DNA of 64,000 nt, from the NCBI GenBank assembly GCA_017398555.1, contig JAFQFV010000037.1:1-64000 (forward strand), written 5' to 3'. The translations under genes and the position numbers were made by a program. Source of the stretch: Alistipes sp. (GTDB taxonomy: Bacteria; Bacteroidota; Bacteroidia; Bacteroidales; Rikenellaceae). Below the pieces are notes generated by a model that ran no database searches, was not told the DNA's origin, and saw only the letters and a program-made list of their open reading frames with translations. Of this stretch, positions 25,038 through 34,582 are shown in pieces (position 1 is the stretch's first letter; the number at the start of each line of letters is the position of its first letter).

Positions 25038-26375
25038 ATGAGAATCGTAATTTCAGGAGTAGAGGAGATGGGCAACCACCTTGCCAAGATGCTGAGCGGA
25101 AACGGGCACGATATTACCATCATCGACCAGGACCCGAAGCTGCTTGCCGAGTTGAGCAATTTTGCCGATGTGATCACTATCGAGGGTGAGGCGACCACAT
25201 TTGCCACCCTTCGCAAGGCGGCTGTGCGCAAGTGCGACCTATTTATTGCCGTCGATTCGATAGAGAACGACAACATCCTCTCTGCAATGATGGCAAAGCA
25301 GTTGGGTGCCAAGAAGTCTATCGCCCGCATCGACAACAACGAGTATTTGGAGCCGAACAATAAGGAGATGTTTATCAACATGGGCATCGACTATCTGCTC
25401 TATCCCGAGAAGCTGGCTGCCGAGGAGGTTATCAATCTGCTCGGACACACTGCGACCACCGAGTTTGTCGATTTTTCGGGTGGTAAGCTCTCGCTGGTCG
25501 TCTTCCGACTTGAGCCAAACTCTTCACTTGTCGGCGAGCCTATTGCCGGCTTTGACGAGGAGCAGCCACTCAACTACCGCACCGTTGCCATTATGCGCGA
25601 CGGAGATACCATCATTCCGAAGCAGGGCGACAGCTACATGGTGGGCGATATGGTCTATGCCATCGCTCGTCACGACTCTGTAAGTTCCGTAATGGAGCTC
25701 TCGGGCAAGGGCAATGTGAGGGTGAACAATATGATTATCCTCGGCGGCTCACGTATCGGCGTACAGATTGCTCAGGCGCTGCAGGATAGCGTAAACATCA
25801 AGCTCATTGACTACAACGCCGACAAGGCATACCGTCTTGCCGAGATGCTCGACCGCACCCTTATCATCCATCAAGATGGCCGCGACACAGACGCTATGAT
25901 GGAGGAGGGACTTGCAAATATGGATGCCTTTATCGCCGTTACGGGCCGTAGTGAGACCAACATTCTTACCGCAATGCTCGCCAAGCGAATGGGTGTAAAG
26001 CGTGTAATTGCGGAGGTGGAGAATATGAACTACATCAACATTGCCGACTCTGTGGGTGTCGATACGATAATCAACAAGAAGATTGTAACCGCATCCAACA
26101 TCTTCCGTTTTACCATGTCCACCGACGTTCTTGCCATTAAGTGTCTGACAGGTAGCGATGCCGAGGTGCTGGAGTTTATCGTCAAGCCAAACTCTCCGGC
26201 GACAAAGAGCACTATCGGCCAGATGGGTCTGCCGGAGGATGTGATTATTGGCGGCATTGTTCGTGGCGACCGCGTATTTATCGCCACAAGCAATATGCAG
26301 ATAAATGCCTATGACCGCGTAGTGGTATTCGCTATGCCGTCAGCTATCGCAGATACAGGCTACTACTTTAACTAA
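25038..26375 (+). CDS. trkA: Trk potassium uptake system regulatory protein TrkA
   Basis: 445 residues in two halves, each an RCK-N nucleotide-binding domain followed by RCK-C. The first starts MRIVISGVEEMGNHLA; here GVEEMG replaces the usual GAGxxG. The second starts IILGGSRIGVQIAQAL (about 231-246). TrkA binds NAD(H) or ATP on the cytoplasmic face of TrkH and gates K+ uptake. No trkH gene is visible in the window. First gene of a plus-strand run through the zinc-ribbon gene at 30530. Confidence 0.92.
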   Translation: MRIVISGVEEMGNHLAKMLSGNGHDITIIDQDPKLLAELSNFADVITIEGEATTFATLRKAAVRKCDLFIAVDSIENDNILSAMMAKQLGAKKSIARIDNNEYLEPNNKEMFINMGIDYLLYPEKLAAEEVINLLGHTATTEFVDFSGGKLSLVVFRLEPNSSLVGEPIAGFDEEQPLNYRTVAIMRDGDTIIPKQGDSYMVGDMVYAIARHDSVSSVMELSGKGNVRVNNMIILGGSRIGVQIAQALQDSVNIKLIDYNADKAYRLAEMLDRTLIIHQDGRDTDAMMEEGLANMDAFIAVTGRSETNILTAMLAKRMGVKRVIAEVENMNYINIADSVGVDTIINKKIVTASNIFRFTMSTDVLAIKCLTGSDAEVLEFIVKPNSPATKSTIGQMGLPEDVIIGGIVRGDRVFIATSNMQINAYDRVVVFAMPSAIADTGYYFN

Positions 26376-26406
26376 CAGATATTTACAACATATAACATAC
26401 CTTCAA

Positions 26407-27045
26407 ATGTACATAGCCATTGCAGGAAATATCGGTAGCGGAAAGACCACGCTCACCGAGATACTTACAAAACACTACGGCGCCAGAGCCTACTATGAGG
26501 ATGTGGATAACCCCTACATCTCCGACTTCTATGAGGATATGAACCGCTGGGCATTCCAGTTCCAGGTACACTTCCTCGCAAGTCGTATTCGTCAGACGAT
26601 AGATATGCTCTCTGACGGCTCTCAGAACGTCTTTCAGGACAGAACAATCTATGAGGATGCCCACATCTTTGCCGGCAATCTTCACCAGATGGGGCTTATG
26701 TCGGGTCGTGATTTCGGAACATATATGAAGATTTTCGACATCTCGACCGACCTTATCCCTAAGCCTGATCTGCTGATTTACCTCAAGTCGAGCATCGACA
26801 CCCTTGTTCGTCAAATTCAGAAGAGAGGCCGAGAGTACGAGCAGAACATCGACATCGACTACCTCAAGCGCCTGAATGACCGCTACGACGAGTGGGTAGC
26901 CAACTACGAGGGCGAGGTATTTATCATCGACAAGGACAATATGGACTTTGTCGAGAATATCAAGGTGCTTGACTCACTCTACAAGCGTCTGGACGAGATT
27001 CACGCAGAGCACCCTGCTGTGCGTCAATCAACCTTCAAGTGGTAA
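26407..27045 (+). CDS. Deoxynucleoside kinase
   Basis: 212 residues. P-loop GNIGSGKTT (about 7-15), the DRTIYEDAHIFA segment (about 79-90; Asp-Arg motif of the dCK/dGK family) and the LID arginines in RQIQKRGREYEQ. It phosphorylates a deoxynucleoside, probably deoxyadenosine or deoxyguanosine, in nucleotide salvage; exact preference cannot be read. Start supported by P-loop spacing. It lies 31 nt after trkA and 17 nt before the rRNA methyltransferase gene, with the leader motif AACATACCT just upstream. Confidence 0.9.
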   Translation: MYIAIAGNIGSGKTTLTEILTKHYGARAYYEDVDNPYISDFYEDMNRWAFQFQVHFLASRIRQTIDMLSDGSQNVFQDRTIYEDAHIFAGNLHQMGLMSGRDFGTYMKIFDISTDLIPKPDLLIYLKSSIDTLVRQIQKRGREYEQNIDIDYLKRLNDRYDEWVANYEGEVFIIDKDNMDFVENIKVLDSLYKRLDEIHAEHPAVRQSTFKW

Positions 27046-27062
27046 CCATTTAGAGTGTAGAG

Positions 27063-28427
27063 ATGCAGCAGCTACCCGTCGATTTTATTGTCAATATGCG
27101 CCAGCAGTTGGGCGACAATGAGGCCGAGCGACTCTTCGCAGCGCTTGACTCCGCTTCGCCTGTATCTGTGCGTCTTAACGACCAGAAGTGGCACAGTGGC
27201 GAGTGGGGAGTGGCTATACCGTGGTGCGAGTGGGGGCGTTATCTCGACTCTCGCCCACAGTTTACCACCGATATACCTTTTGCTGCGGGTGCATACTACG
27301 TTCAGGAGGCGGGCTCGCAGTTTATATCACACATCCTGCGCACCGAGGGGGTCGATAGCGGCACTATTCTCGATATGTGTGCAGCCCCTGGTGGCAAGAG
27401 CACTCTATACGCCTCTACAGTTGGCAATCGAGGTCTTGTGGTTGCCAATGAGTATGTCAGAAATAGAGCCAACATCCTTGCCGACAATATCCGCAAGTGG
27501 GGTTTAGGCAATGTTGTTGTGACAAATAACGACCCATCACATATCGCCGCCTTTGAGGGTTGGTTTGATGTAGTTGCGGTCGATGCACCTTGTTCGGGCG
27601 AGGGTATGTTCCGCAAAGAGGAGGTGGCACGCACAGAGTGGAGCACAAACAGCGTAGAGATGTGCGCTCAACGCCAACGAGCAATACTTACCGAGGCGTG
27701 GCAGAGCCTTAAGGCGGGCGGACTACTTATCTACAGCACCTGCACATTCAACACCTCGGAGGATGAGGGAATCCTCGAATGGATGAGCGGTGAGTGGGGC
27801 GATGAGATATGTCCAAGTGCAAAGGTCAGCCTTCCTGACGGCTGCGATGCTGAATGTGTGAACATTGGTGACTTTCAGGGATTTAGGTTCTTCCCGCATC
27901 GTGTAGAGAGTGAGGGTTTCTTTGTCGCTGTAGCGCGCAAAAGTGGAGATATATCGAACAAGAGCGTAACTCCGAAATCTCGCAAGAAGATTATGACCGA
28001 CGCCCCAAAGGAGGCTATAAGAGAGCTTGCAAGGTGGGTAAACAACCCCGAAAATATCCGTTTTGCTGCCGTTGCAGAGAGCTACTACGCCTACCCTGCC
28101 GCCTACTATGAGCAGATTAAGGCGCTTGCACACAACCTTACCGTGATATACTCAGGCGTGGAGATGGGACAGATATTCAAGGGCAAGCTAAAGCCCGAGT
28201 GGCCTCTCTCTCAATCGGTTTGGTACAACCGAGGTGTTGTGCCGGCAGTGGATGTTGATAGAGAAACGGCTCTCGACTACCTGCGCAAGAGGGATATTTC
28301 GGCAGCACAATTCGAGGAGGGCATAAACCTCGTAACCTCTGACGGCTACCCTCTCGGCTTTGTGAAGAGGATAGGCAACAGAGTGAATAATACATACCCT
28401 AACTCGTTGAAGATAAATAATTTATAG
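27063..28427 (+). CDS. rsmF: RsmF-like rRNA (cytosine-C5) methyltransferase
   Basis: 454 residues. RsmB/NOP-type domain: SAM-binding DMCAAPGGKSTLYAS (about 99-113) and the two catalytic cysteines in VDAPCSGEGMFRKE (about 173-186) and YSTCTFNTSEDEG. The C-terminal third (about 310-454, ending with FVKRIGNRVNNTYPN) matches the PUA-like RNA-binding region of RsmF/YebU. Probable substrate is a cytosine of 16S rRNA. Sits inside the trkA run with short gaps on both sides. Confidence 0.9.
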   Translation: MQQLPVDFIVNMRQQLGDNEAERLFAALDSASPVSVRLNDQKWHSGEWGVAIPWCEWGRYLDSRPQFTTDIPFAAGAYYVQEAGSQFISHILRTEGVDSGTILDMCAAPGGKSTLYASTVGNRGLVVANEYVRNRANILADNIRKWGLGNVVVTNNDPSHIAAFEGWFDVVAVDAPCSGEGMFRKEEVARTEWSTNSVEMCAQRQRAILTEAWQSLKAGGLLIYSTCTFNTSEDEGILEWMSGEWGDEICPSAKVSLPDGCDAECVNIGDFQGFRFFPHRVESEGFFVAVARKSGDISNKSVTPKSRKKIMTDAPKEAIRELARWVNNPENIRFAAVAESYYAYPAAYYEQIKALAHNLTVIYSGVEMGQIFKGKLKPEWPLSQSVWYNRGVVPAVDVDRETALDYLRKRDISAAQFEEGINLVTSDGYPLGFVKRIGNRVNNTYPNSLKINNL

Positions 28428-28442
28428 AAATAGTTTCAATAT

Positions 28443-28919
28443 ATGGCAGAAAAACTTTTTTACACAATGGGAGAGGTGGCAGAGATGTTTGACGTCAATG
28501 CCTCGCTCATTCGTTATTGGGGCACACAATTCCCTGCACTCAAGCCGCACCGAAACAAGAAGGGCAACCGCCTCTTCACCCCTGCGGATATTGAGGTGCT
28601 TAAGCGAATTTATCACTATGTCAAGGAGTGCGGCATGACCCTTGAGGGTGCAAACCGAGCACTGCGTGGCGACCGTACGCAAACCCCTGAGGCTAATGCA
28701 GATATGGAGCTTCTCGATCGTCTGCACAACCTCCGTTCGATGCTTGTTGCAGTACGCGACTCTTTGGGCGAGGATACCCCACAGTCTGCCGCACCTGCAG
28801 CTGCACCTGTTCAGCCTGTAGTGGAGGCAACACCTGCCCCTGAAGTAGCAGAGCCGGAGCCACAGCCTGAGCAGCCTGCAAAACCGGTATATCGCGAGCA
28901 GACTCTCTTTGACTTTTAA
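28443..28919 (+). CDS. MerR family transcriptional regulator
   Basis: 158 residues. N-terminal winged helix-turn-helix at about 5-72 (YTMGEVAEMFDVNASLIRYW...KGNRLFTPADIEVLKRIY), then a short helix (about 90-112) and a Pro/Ala/Glu-rich tail (about 115-150). No effector domain or Cys sensor is seen. This short form is common in Bacteroidota, where the regulated genes are unknown. It lies between the rRNA methylase and nif3 genes with 15- and 12-nt gaps. Confidence 0.87.
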   Translation: MAEKLFYTMGEVAEMFDVNASLIRYWGTQFPALKPHRNKKGNRLFTPADIEVLKRIYHYVKECGMTLEGANRALRGDRTQTPEANADMELLDRLHNLRSMLVAVRDSLGEDTPQSAAPAAAPVQPVVEATPAPEVAEPEPQPEQPAKPVYREQTLFDF

Positions 28920-28931
28920 TAACATAACACA

Positions 28932-29723
28932 ATGACAATCAGAGATATAACTGCCAAAATTGAGGCATTTGCGCCACTCTCTCTGCAGGAGTCGTATGAC
29001 AATGCAGGGCTTATCGTTGGTCGCTATGACGACCAGCTACAAGGTGGTGTACTGCTTGCCGTAGATGTCACAGACGAGGTTATTGACGAGGCTTTAGAGC
29101 TTGGTTGCGGGATGATTATCACCCACCACCCTATCATCTTCCACCCTCTCAAGCGCTTCAACTCCGCATCGGTTGTCGAGCGTTGCGTAGAGCGCGCCAT
29201 TCGCCACAATATTGCCCTCTACGCCTGCCACACCAACCTCGATTCGGCACCACACGGAATGAGTTGGCGCCTGGGTCAGATGCTCGGCGTGGACAATATG
29301 GAGGTACTTGAGCCTACTGTTGAGGGTGCAGGTTTCGGCGTTGTCGGCACTCTGCCAAAGCCGATTGCCACCGAGCAATTTTTTGCACAAATCAAAGCCA
29401 CTTTGGGTTGCGGCGCTATCCGCCACAGCAAGATTGACCGACAGAGTATCGAGCGCGTTGCAATATGCACCGGTTCAGGCAGTTCGATGATTGGCGCAGC
29501 CGCTGCAAAGGGGTGCGATATCTACATTACAGCAGACCTGAAATACAACGACTACTATCTGCCGGATGGTCGTTTTATTCTCTGCGATGTAGGCCATTTT
29601 GAGAGCGAATATTGCGCAATTGATTTATTATTCGATATTTTGGCGGATTTGTCAAATATTTTTAGTAACTTTGCGCTCCATAAGAGCGCTAATACGAAAA
29701 ACCCAATGAATTATTTTATATAA
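28932..29723 (+). CDS. Nif3-like dinuclear metal-centre protein
   Basis: 263 residues, the short form without the middle insertion. Metal ligands: MIITHHPIIFHPLK (His pair, about 58-71), CHTNLDSA and GHFESE near residue 220. The C terminus ends NPMNYFI, the usual family ending, so the gene is complete although its last 80 bases become AT-rich. Nif3/YbgI proteins form hexameric toroids; a GTP cyclohydrolase type 2 label is common but not proven. The following zinc-ribbon gene is its habitual neighbour. Confidence 0.9.
   Translation: MTIRDITAKIEAFAPLSLQESYDNAGLIVGRYDDQLQGGVLLAVDVTDEVIDEALELGCGMIITHHPIIFHPLKRFNSASVVERCVERAIRHNIALYACHTNLDSAPHGMSWRLGQMLGVDNMEVLEPTVEGAGFGVVGTLPKPIATEQFFAQIKATLGCGAIRHSKIDRQSIERVAICTGSGSSMIGAAAAKGCDIYITADLKYNDYYLPDGRFILCDVGHFESEYCAIDLLFDILADLSNIFSNFALHKSANTKNPMNYFI
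29666..29673 (+). promoter_or_regulatory. Possible internal promoter at end of nif3-like gene
   Basis: TAACTTTG inside the AT-rich 3' end of the gene, about 105 nt before the next start. TTTG lies 23 nt upstream (29639-29642), a slightly long spacing. Confidence 0.35.
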
Positions 29724-29777
29724 TTCGTTGATTGTAAGTGTTTTATAAGCGAACGGAATAACAAAAAATAACTATAT

Positions 29778-30530
29778 ATGGCTACAACAAAGAAAACCGC
29801 AGAGGTAGATTACTCGATGTACGAGAAGATTATGGCTCTTTACGAGTTGCAGAAGATTGACTCTCAGATTGACGAAATCAACAAAGTAAAGGGTGAGCTT
29901 CCGGACGAGGTACAGGATCTGGATGACGAGATTGCAGGTCTTCAGACTCGTGTTGATAGCATCAATGCCGAGATTGAGGAGCTGGGCGCTCTGACTCGTC
30001 AGCGTCGTCGTCAGATTGACGAGGCAAATATGCTTATCGCCAAGTACAACGAGCAGCAGGCAAATGTTCGCAACAACCGCGGGTTCGATGCTATTGCTAA
30101 GGAGATTGAGTACCAGGAGTTGGAGATTCGTCTAGCAGAGAAGCACCTGAAGGAGTATGCCGCAGCGGTAAAGGTTAAGAAGGCTAAGGCAGAGCAGACT
30201 GAGGCTGTTATTGCTGAGCGCAACGTGGACCTTGAGGCTAAGCGCGCAGAGCTTGCAAATATCGAGGAGGAGACTGCCGATCAGGTTGCCGAGCTCTCTG
30301 CACAGGCTGAGGTTGCAAAGAAGAAGATTGACAATCGTCTGCTGACAGCTTATGGTCGTATCCGCAGCAAGGTTCGCAATGGTCTTGCAGTGGTTACCGT
30401 GCAGCGTGACGCTTGCTCTGGTTGCTTCAACCGCATCCCACCACAGCGCCAGGTAGAGGTTAATATGGGTAAGAAGTTGATCGTTTGCGAGTACTGCGGT
30501 CGTATTCTGGTCCCTGGTGATCAGGAGTAG
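29778..30530 (+). CDS. Coiled-coil protein with C4-type zinc ribbon
   Basis: 250 residues. A long coiled coil (about 15-185; repeated E-I-E-E-L, K-A-K-A-E-Q) is followed by a zinc ribbon with CSGCFNRIPP and CEYCGRI (about 211-240), ligating one Zn(II). This is the zf-RING_7 family that accompanies nif3 in many bacteria; a nucleic-acid-binding role is suspected. Last gene of the trkA run, followed by a hairpin terminator at 30545. Confidence 0.88.
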   Translation: MATTKKTAEVDYSMYEKIMALYELQKIDSQIDEINKVKGELPDEVQDLDDEIAGLQTRVDSINAEIEELGALTRQRRRQIDEANMLIAKYNEQQANVRNNRGFDAIAKEIEYQELEIRLAEKHLKEYAAAVKVKKAKAEQTEAVIAERNVDLEAKRAELANIEEETADQVAELSAQAEVAKKKIDNRLLTAYGRIRSKVRNGLAVVTVQRDACSGCFNRIPPQRQVEVNMGKKLIVCEYCGRILVPGDQE

Positions 30531-30544
30531 TCTTCTATATTTAC

Positions 30545-30585
30545 AGTAGCCGAGTTGTCATAAGCAGCTCGGCTACTTATTATTA
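30545..30585 (+). terminator. Terminator of trkA-to-zinc-ribbon run
   Basis: Stem AGTAGCCGAG (30545-30554) with CTCGGCTACT (30568-30577), then TATTATTAT. The T-tract is weak. Confidence 0.7.
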
Positions 30586-30612
30586 TAACAGAAGGTATAA
30601 CAAATCATAAAA

Positions 30613-30644
30613 TTTGGTTTATTCAAACTAAATGCCTATCTTTG
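30613..30644 (+). promoter_or_regulatory. Promoter of TlpA-like gene, leaderless layout
   Basis: TTTG (30613-30616), 20 nt, TATCTTTG (30637-30644), 8 nt before the ATG at 30653. The box would lie inside the longer frame starting at 30632, which argues against that start. Confidence 0.65.
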
Positions 30645-30652
30645 ACAATGTT

Positions 30653-31192
30653 ATGAGATATATTTACCACTTTTTTATACTCGTTCTATCTCTCTTTTGT
30701 TTGGATAGTTGCTCTGTAATGATGGACAACGAGTCGGCTGAAGACCACGAGAAGAGTACCCTTGTGCGCGTGGGCGATATGGCTCCCGACTTCACTGTCG
30801 AGCTGCTCTCAGGCAATAAGGCTACACTCTCGCAGATGCAGGGCAATACCGTGCTGCTCGTCTTCTTCGAGTCCACTTGCCCAGACTGCAAACTACAGCT
30901 CAGCCTGCTCAATGGCGTGCTCGAGCAGTTCGCAGATAAGAACTTCACCCTGCTCACCATCTCTCGCGGCGAGGATAAGCAGACCCTGACAACCATTGCA
31001 GATAACTATGGCTACCGATTCGATATTGGCCTTGACACAGATAAGAGCATTTACTCACTCTACGCAACAAAGTACGTCCCACGCTGCTTTGTTATCGACC
31101 CCCTCGGCCATATCATCGCAACCTCCGTCGGCTATAGCGCTAACGACTTCGCCTTACTATTAGACGTAGTTGTCAATAACCTGCAGAACTAA
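30653..31192 (+). CDS. TlpA-like thioredoxin-fold lipoprotein
   Basis: 179 residues. N-terminal hydrophobic segment with a lipobox-like Cys (LFCLDSC), so probably membrane-anchored in the periplasm. The redoxin domain (about 37-175) has APDFTVELLSG, the redox motif ESTCPDCKLQL (CPDC) and the cis-proline segment YVPRCFVID. It resembles TlpA/ResA proteins that reduce or oxidise exported thiols, for example in cytochrome c maturation. It stands alone; downstream comes the repeat island at 31200. Confidence 0.85.
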   Translation: MRYIYHFFILVLSLFCLDSCSVMMDNESAEDHEKSTLVRVGDMAPDFTVELLSGNKATLSQMQGNTVLLVFFESTCPDCKLQLSLLNGVLEQFADKNFTLLTISRGEDKQTLTTIADNYGYRFDIGLDTDKSIYSLYATKYVPRCFVIDPLGHIIATSVGYSANDFALLLDVVVNNLQN

Positions 31193-31229
31193 CCATAGTA
31201 CCGCACCTTTTTGAAAAAAGGCGCCCGAA

Positions 31230-31387
31230 AAACTTTCGCCAAAACTTCGTTTTGGTAGTGTCTGTTGCGAGAATAACGTTGTCTGCGACAATAGAAAAAC
31301 AAAAATAGCACTTCACTTTCAAGCAAGCTTGAGTGAGTGCTATTTTCATTTTTACTATCCTTGCGGATAGCTGTTATTCTCGAAAAA
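31230..31387 (+). repeat. Structured repeat R1, copy 2
   Basis: Closing stem CGAGAATAAC (31268-31277) with GTTATTCTCG (31373-31382); upstream hairpin CCAAAAC/GTTTTGG. The first and third inner hairpins are as in copy 1. The middle arm is quite different, AAAATAGCACT...AGTGCTATTTT with CAAGCAAGCTTG at its tip, yet still fully paired. The R1 trailing segment seen in the other two copies is absent. Confidence 0.8.
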
Positions 31388-31475
31388 GAATTAAAAAACC
31401 ATAGTTCTGCACTACGCTACATCCGTGCACTCATTTTCTCCTTCAAGAGTTCGCACGCCTCTTAATATGTGCACT

Positions 31476-31611
31476 CATTTGTCGTCAAAATGCGGTAGTA
31501 GGTGCATATCGTGAAATATCCCCGGATGGGTAGTACTCGATGTACGTCCCATTCGGGGATATGAGGGATGTGCAGCTAATGCCGTATTTTCACGGCAAAT
31601 GCCGGCAAATG
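31476..31611 (+). repeat. Structured repeat R2, unit C
   Basis: Arms CATTTGTCGTCA and GCCGGCAAATG; second stem ATGCGGTA with TGCCGTAT (wobbles). Central hairpin 31516-31562: ATATCCCC, GATGGG, GTAC, GTAC, CCCAT, GGGGATAT. The leader (31444-31475, AAGAGTTCGCACGCC...TGTGCACT) is shared with units A1, B and D. It ends 9 nt before the gcvT stop. Confidence 0.75.
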
Positions 31612-31620
31612 CACAAAAAA

Positions 31621-32715
31621 TTATACAAATGGTAACTTAACCACCTCCGCCTTCAACAACCTTCCACGCACCTCAACAGCGATAACGGTGCCGACCTTTG
31701 CGTATTCGGTCTTAACATAGCCCAAGCCGATACCGACGTTGAGAGTTGGGGAGATAGTACCTGAGGTTACTACGCCGATAGAGTTACCCTCAAGGTCAGC
31801 GAGTGGATACTCGTGGCGAGGGATACCGCGGTCAATCATCTTAAAGCCGACGAGCTTACGGCTCACGCCCTCAGCCTTCTGTGCTGCGAGCAGATCGCGG
31901 TCGAGAAACTCCTTACCATCGACGAACTTGGTAATCCAGCCCAAGCCCGCCTCAAGTGGAGAGGTGGTGTCAGAGATGTCGTTACCATAGAGGCAGAAGC
32001 CCTTCTCAAGGCGCAGGGTATCGCGAGCGCCGAGGCCGATATTCTTCAGACCATACTCCTCGCCTGCTGCCCAGAGGGCGTTCCACATCTTCTCTGCATC
32101 CTCATTGTGGAGGTAAATCTCGCAGCCACCTGCACCTGTATAGCCGGTAATTGAGAGGATAGAGTCGCAGCCAGCCACATCCATCTGGCGGAAGGTATAG
32201 TACTCCATATCCTCAACAGGCTCTGCGCACATCTTCTGCACAATCTTCATAGCCAACGGGCCCTGTACAGCCAGCTGACAGATGCGATCTGAAGCGTTCT
32301 CCAGCTCCACGCCCTCGCGCATACCGAACTGCTCGCCATATTTGAGGATGTGAGCCCAATCCTTAGCGATATTTGCGGCATTTACGCAGAGCATATACTT
32401 TGTCTCGCTAAAGCGATATACAAGCACATCATCGACAATACCGCCCTGACCATTTGGCATACAAGAGTAGAGCACCTTGCCGTCATAGAGCTTTGAGCAG
32501 TCGTTAGACATAATCTTCTGGAGCAGAGCGAGTGCATTGCTGCCCTTAACCCAAATCTCGCCCATGTGGCTAACATCAAAGACGCCCGCACCATTGCGAA
32601 CAGTGGCGTGCTCATCCTTAATGCCCGAGAACTCGATTGGCATATTATAACCCGCAAACTCCGCCATCTTGGCACCTGCGGCAATGTGATAAGAGGTAAA
32701 AGGTGTAACTTTCAT
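31621..32715 (-). CDS. gcvT: Glycine cleavage system aminomethyltransferase (T protein)
   Basis: 364 residues, the normal length. Motifs: [13 protein letters not shown] (about 46-58), [23 protein letters not shown] (about 98-120) and [21 protein letters not shown] (about 193-213), plus the C-terminal GCV_T barrel ([17 protein letters not shown]). It releases ammonia from aminomethylated H protein and passes the one-carbon unit to tetrahydrofolate. A longer frame to 32871 would run into the neighbouring gene; [10 protein letters not shown] is the standard start. Last gene of the ftsY operon; the other gcv genes are not in the window. Confidence 0.94.
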   Translation of the reverse strand: MKVTPFTSYHIAAGAKMAEFAGYNMPIEFSGIKDEHATVRNGAGVFDVSHMGEIWVKGSNALALLQKIMSNDCSKLYDGKVLYSCMPNGQGGIVDDVLVYRFSETKYMLCVNAANIAKDWAHILKYGEQFGMREGVELENASDRICQLAVQGPLAMKIVQKMCAEPVEDMEYYTFRQMDVAGCDSILSITGYTGAGGCEIYLHNEDAEKMWNALWAAGEEYGLKNIGLGARDTLRLEKGFCLYGNDISDTTSPLEAGLGWITKFVDGKEFLDRDLLAAQKAEGVSRKLVGFKMIDRGIPRHEYPLADLEGNSIGVVTSGTISPTLNVGIGLGYVKTEYAKVGTVIAVEVRGRLLKAEVVKLPFV

Positions 32716-32759
32716 ATTGTTTTTTGGTTTTAAGGTTTTCGTTAGTATGCTATTTTCAA

Positions 32760-33974
32760 CTACTCGGTCTTTGCCGGACGCTTGAAGCCTACACGCGGAC
32801 AACGAGTAAACTCCTTGGTGCGATCGAAGAGGTAGCGATATGTAGTGTGCATCTTGTGCTGATTTGCACAAACGTATGTCTTAATCATCTTATTCATCAC
32901 AGGGTTAAAGTCGCCAATCCACGCAAACTCAAACGATTTATACGAGTTGCGACCCTTCTGGATATAATTCTCAAGGATATAGGTCATAATGGCGCTCTCG
33001 ATACCTTTACCCTGGTATTCGGGTGTTATACCGAAGATAATACCAAACACTCTGTCGCACGACTTACGCACCTTGAGTTCGTACATAAGGCGCAACTTCT
33101 CAATCAGTCCGAACTTACCGTTAAATTTACCTATTACACAGTTAAGATCAGGCACCATAACAAAGAAACCTATTGGTTTGTCGTTATGGTAGGCGAAATA
33201 TATCAAATTAGGATCAATAATCGGACGAAGAGTACGCATAAGGGTCTGAGCCTCCTCCTTTGTCATCTCCTTAACTCCTGTAAACAGAGCCCACGCCTTA
33301 TTGTAGATAGTACGCAGATTTTCAGCCGCCTCCTCGAGTTTTGTGTTGTTGATATCCTTGATTTGATACTCCGGATTGGCCAACACGCGATGGGCCTTCT
33401 CAAGAGCCGTTTCGCTCAGTACGCCATCTTGTACACGCCAAACATAGGTATTCTGATTAAAGTAGTTCTGGAAGCCGTAGTTCTCAAACAGCGCCTTGTA
33501 GTATGGTGGATGGTATGGGTTGGTATAGAGCGGCTGATAGTCATAGCCCTCAACGAGCAGGCCCCACCAAGCATCACGCGAGCCGAAGTTTATCGGGCCA
33601 TCCATAGCCTCCATACCCTTTGACTCAAGCCACTGCTTGCAGGCATCAAACATCATATTTGCCACCTGCTGGTCGTCGATACTCTCAAAGAAACCGCAAC
33701 CACCTGTCGGCTGCTCATAGTCATCCGAGCCATTCTTGTCATAAAATGCCGCAATACGACCCACAGCCTTGCCCGACTCGCTATCCTCAACATACCAACG
33801 AATAGCCTCGCCGTGCTGGAACTTCTTATTCTTCTGAGGATCGAATACTGCCAAAATATCGTTATCCAACGGACAGACCCAATTCTCATAGTTCTCATAT
33901 ATCGGACGATCTACGTGCAACCACACCTTCTCATCCGCACTATTCAATACCTCTTTCAGAATGTACTTTGCCAT
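32760..33974 (-). CDS. GNAT-like N-acetyltransferase of unknown substrate
   Basis: 404 residues. It belongs to a Bacteroidota-wide family often labelled [29 protein letters not shown] (about 55-79) resembles an N-terminal half domain, and the C-terminal half has [25 protein letters not shown] (about 305-329), like the acetyl-CoA-binding QGxGxxxA motif. Bulky aromatic residues are frequent ([27 protein letters not shown]). Cytoplasmic, no signal peptide. Substrate unknown. It is located between the Sel1 gene and gcvT, with 27- and 44-nt gaps. Confidence 0.75.
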   Translation of the reverse strand: MAKYILKEVLNSADEKVWLHVDRPIYENYENWVCPLDNDILAVFDPQKNKKFQHGEAIRWYVEDSESGKAVGRIAAFYDKNGSDDYEQPTGGCGFFESIDDQQVANMMFDACKQWLESKGMEAMDGPINFGSRDAWWGLLVEGYDYQPLYTNPYHPPYYKALFENYGFQNYFNQNTYVWRVQDGVLSETALEKAHRVLANPEYQIKDINNTKLEEAAENLRTIYNKAWALFTGVKEMTKEEAQTLMRTLRPIIDPNLIYFAYHNDKPIGFFVMVPDLNCVIGKFNGKFGLIEKLRLMYELKVRKSCDRVFGIIFGITPEYQGKGIESAIMTYILENYIQKGRNSYKSFEFAWIGDFNPVMNKMIKTYVCANQHKMHTTYRYLFDRTKEFTRCPRVGFKRPAKTE

Positions 33975-34001
33975 AGTTTTCTTCTATTTATTTTGTCTCT
34001 T

Positions 34002-34571
34002 CTAATACTCAACCTTAAAGCTCTTTAATAGCTCTCTGGACATCTTATGCCCCTGACGTGCTGCAGCAATATACCACCTTACCGACTCCTCGGCACTTGT
34101 CTCAACACCTTTACCCTCGGCATACAGACCCGCAAGTTCAAACTGCGCACGAGCTACGCCCTGCACAGCCGCTGCGGCATACCAACCTGCCGCAAGGTCA
34201 TAGTTTTTCTTCACTCCGCGACCCTTATGGTAGCAGATGGCAAGAGTGCACTGCGCGTATGCAAAGCCCTGCTCGGCAGCAAGCCTATACCACTTCACCG
34301 CCTCGCTATGACAGCAATCTACGCCACGTCCCACCTCGAAACACCAACCCAAGTAGTGCTGCGCTGCGGCATAGCCTGTCGTAGCTGCCTTGTAGAAGTA
34401 GATGGCAGAGAGTTTATAGTCGCCTGCAGCTGCAGTCTCTGCGCCACGACGATATATCTGCTCCGCATCCCACTGCGGGTCAAGCTCGACAATAGCCAAG
34501 CCAACCTTCAGCGCCTCTATTGAGCGCTCGGCACTCTGTTGCTGTTTATGTTTTCTAAATAGTAGGCACAT
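34002..34571 (-). CDS. Sel1-like repeat protein
   Basis: 189 residues. Four Sel1/TPR-like repeats in tandem at about 40-180, for example AAQHYLGWCFEVGRGVDCCHSEAVKWYRLAAEQG and AQCTLAICYHKGRGVKKNYDLAAGWYAAAAVQG. Such superhelices bind proteins. No signal peptide, so probably cytoplasmic. Partner unknown. It lies 11 nt after rimO in the ftsY-gcvT operon. Confidence 0.85.
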   Translation of the reverse strand: MCLLFRKHKQQQSAERSIEALKVGLAIVELDPQWDAEQIYRRGAETAAAGDYKLSAIYFYKAATTGYAAAQHYLGWCFEVGRGVDCCHSEAVKWYRLAAEQGFAYAQCTLAICYHKGRGVKKNYDLAAGWYAAAAVQGVARAQFELAGLYAEGKGVETSAEESVRWYIAAARQGHKMSRELLKSFKVEY

Positions 34572-34582
34572 AGATAGTCAAA

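Noticed and set aside
32716-32871. Longer N terminus for GcvT
   Set aside because: It would overlap the acetyltransferase gene and precede the standard GcvT start.
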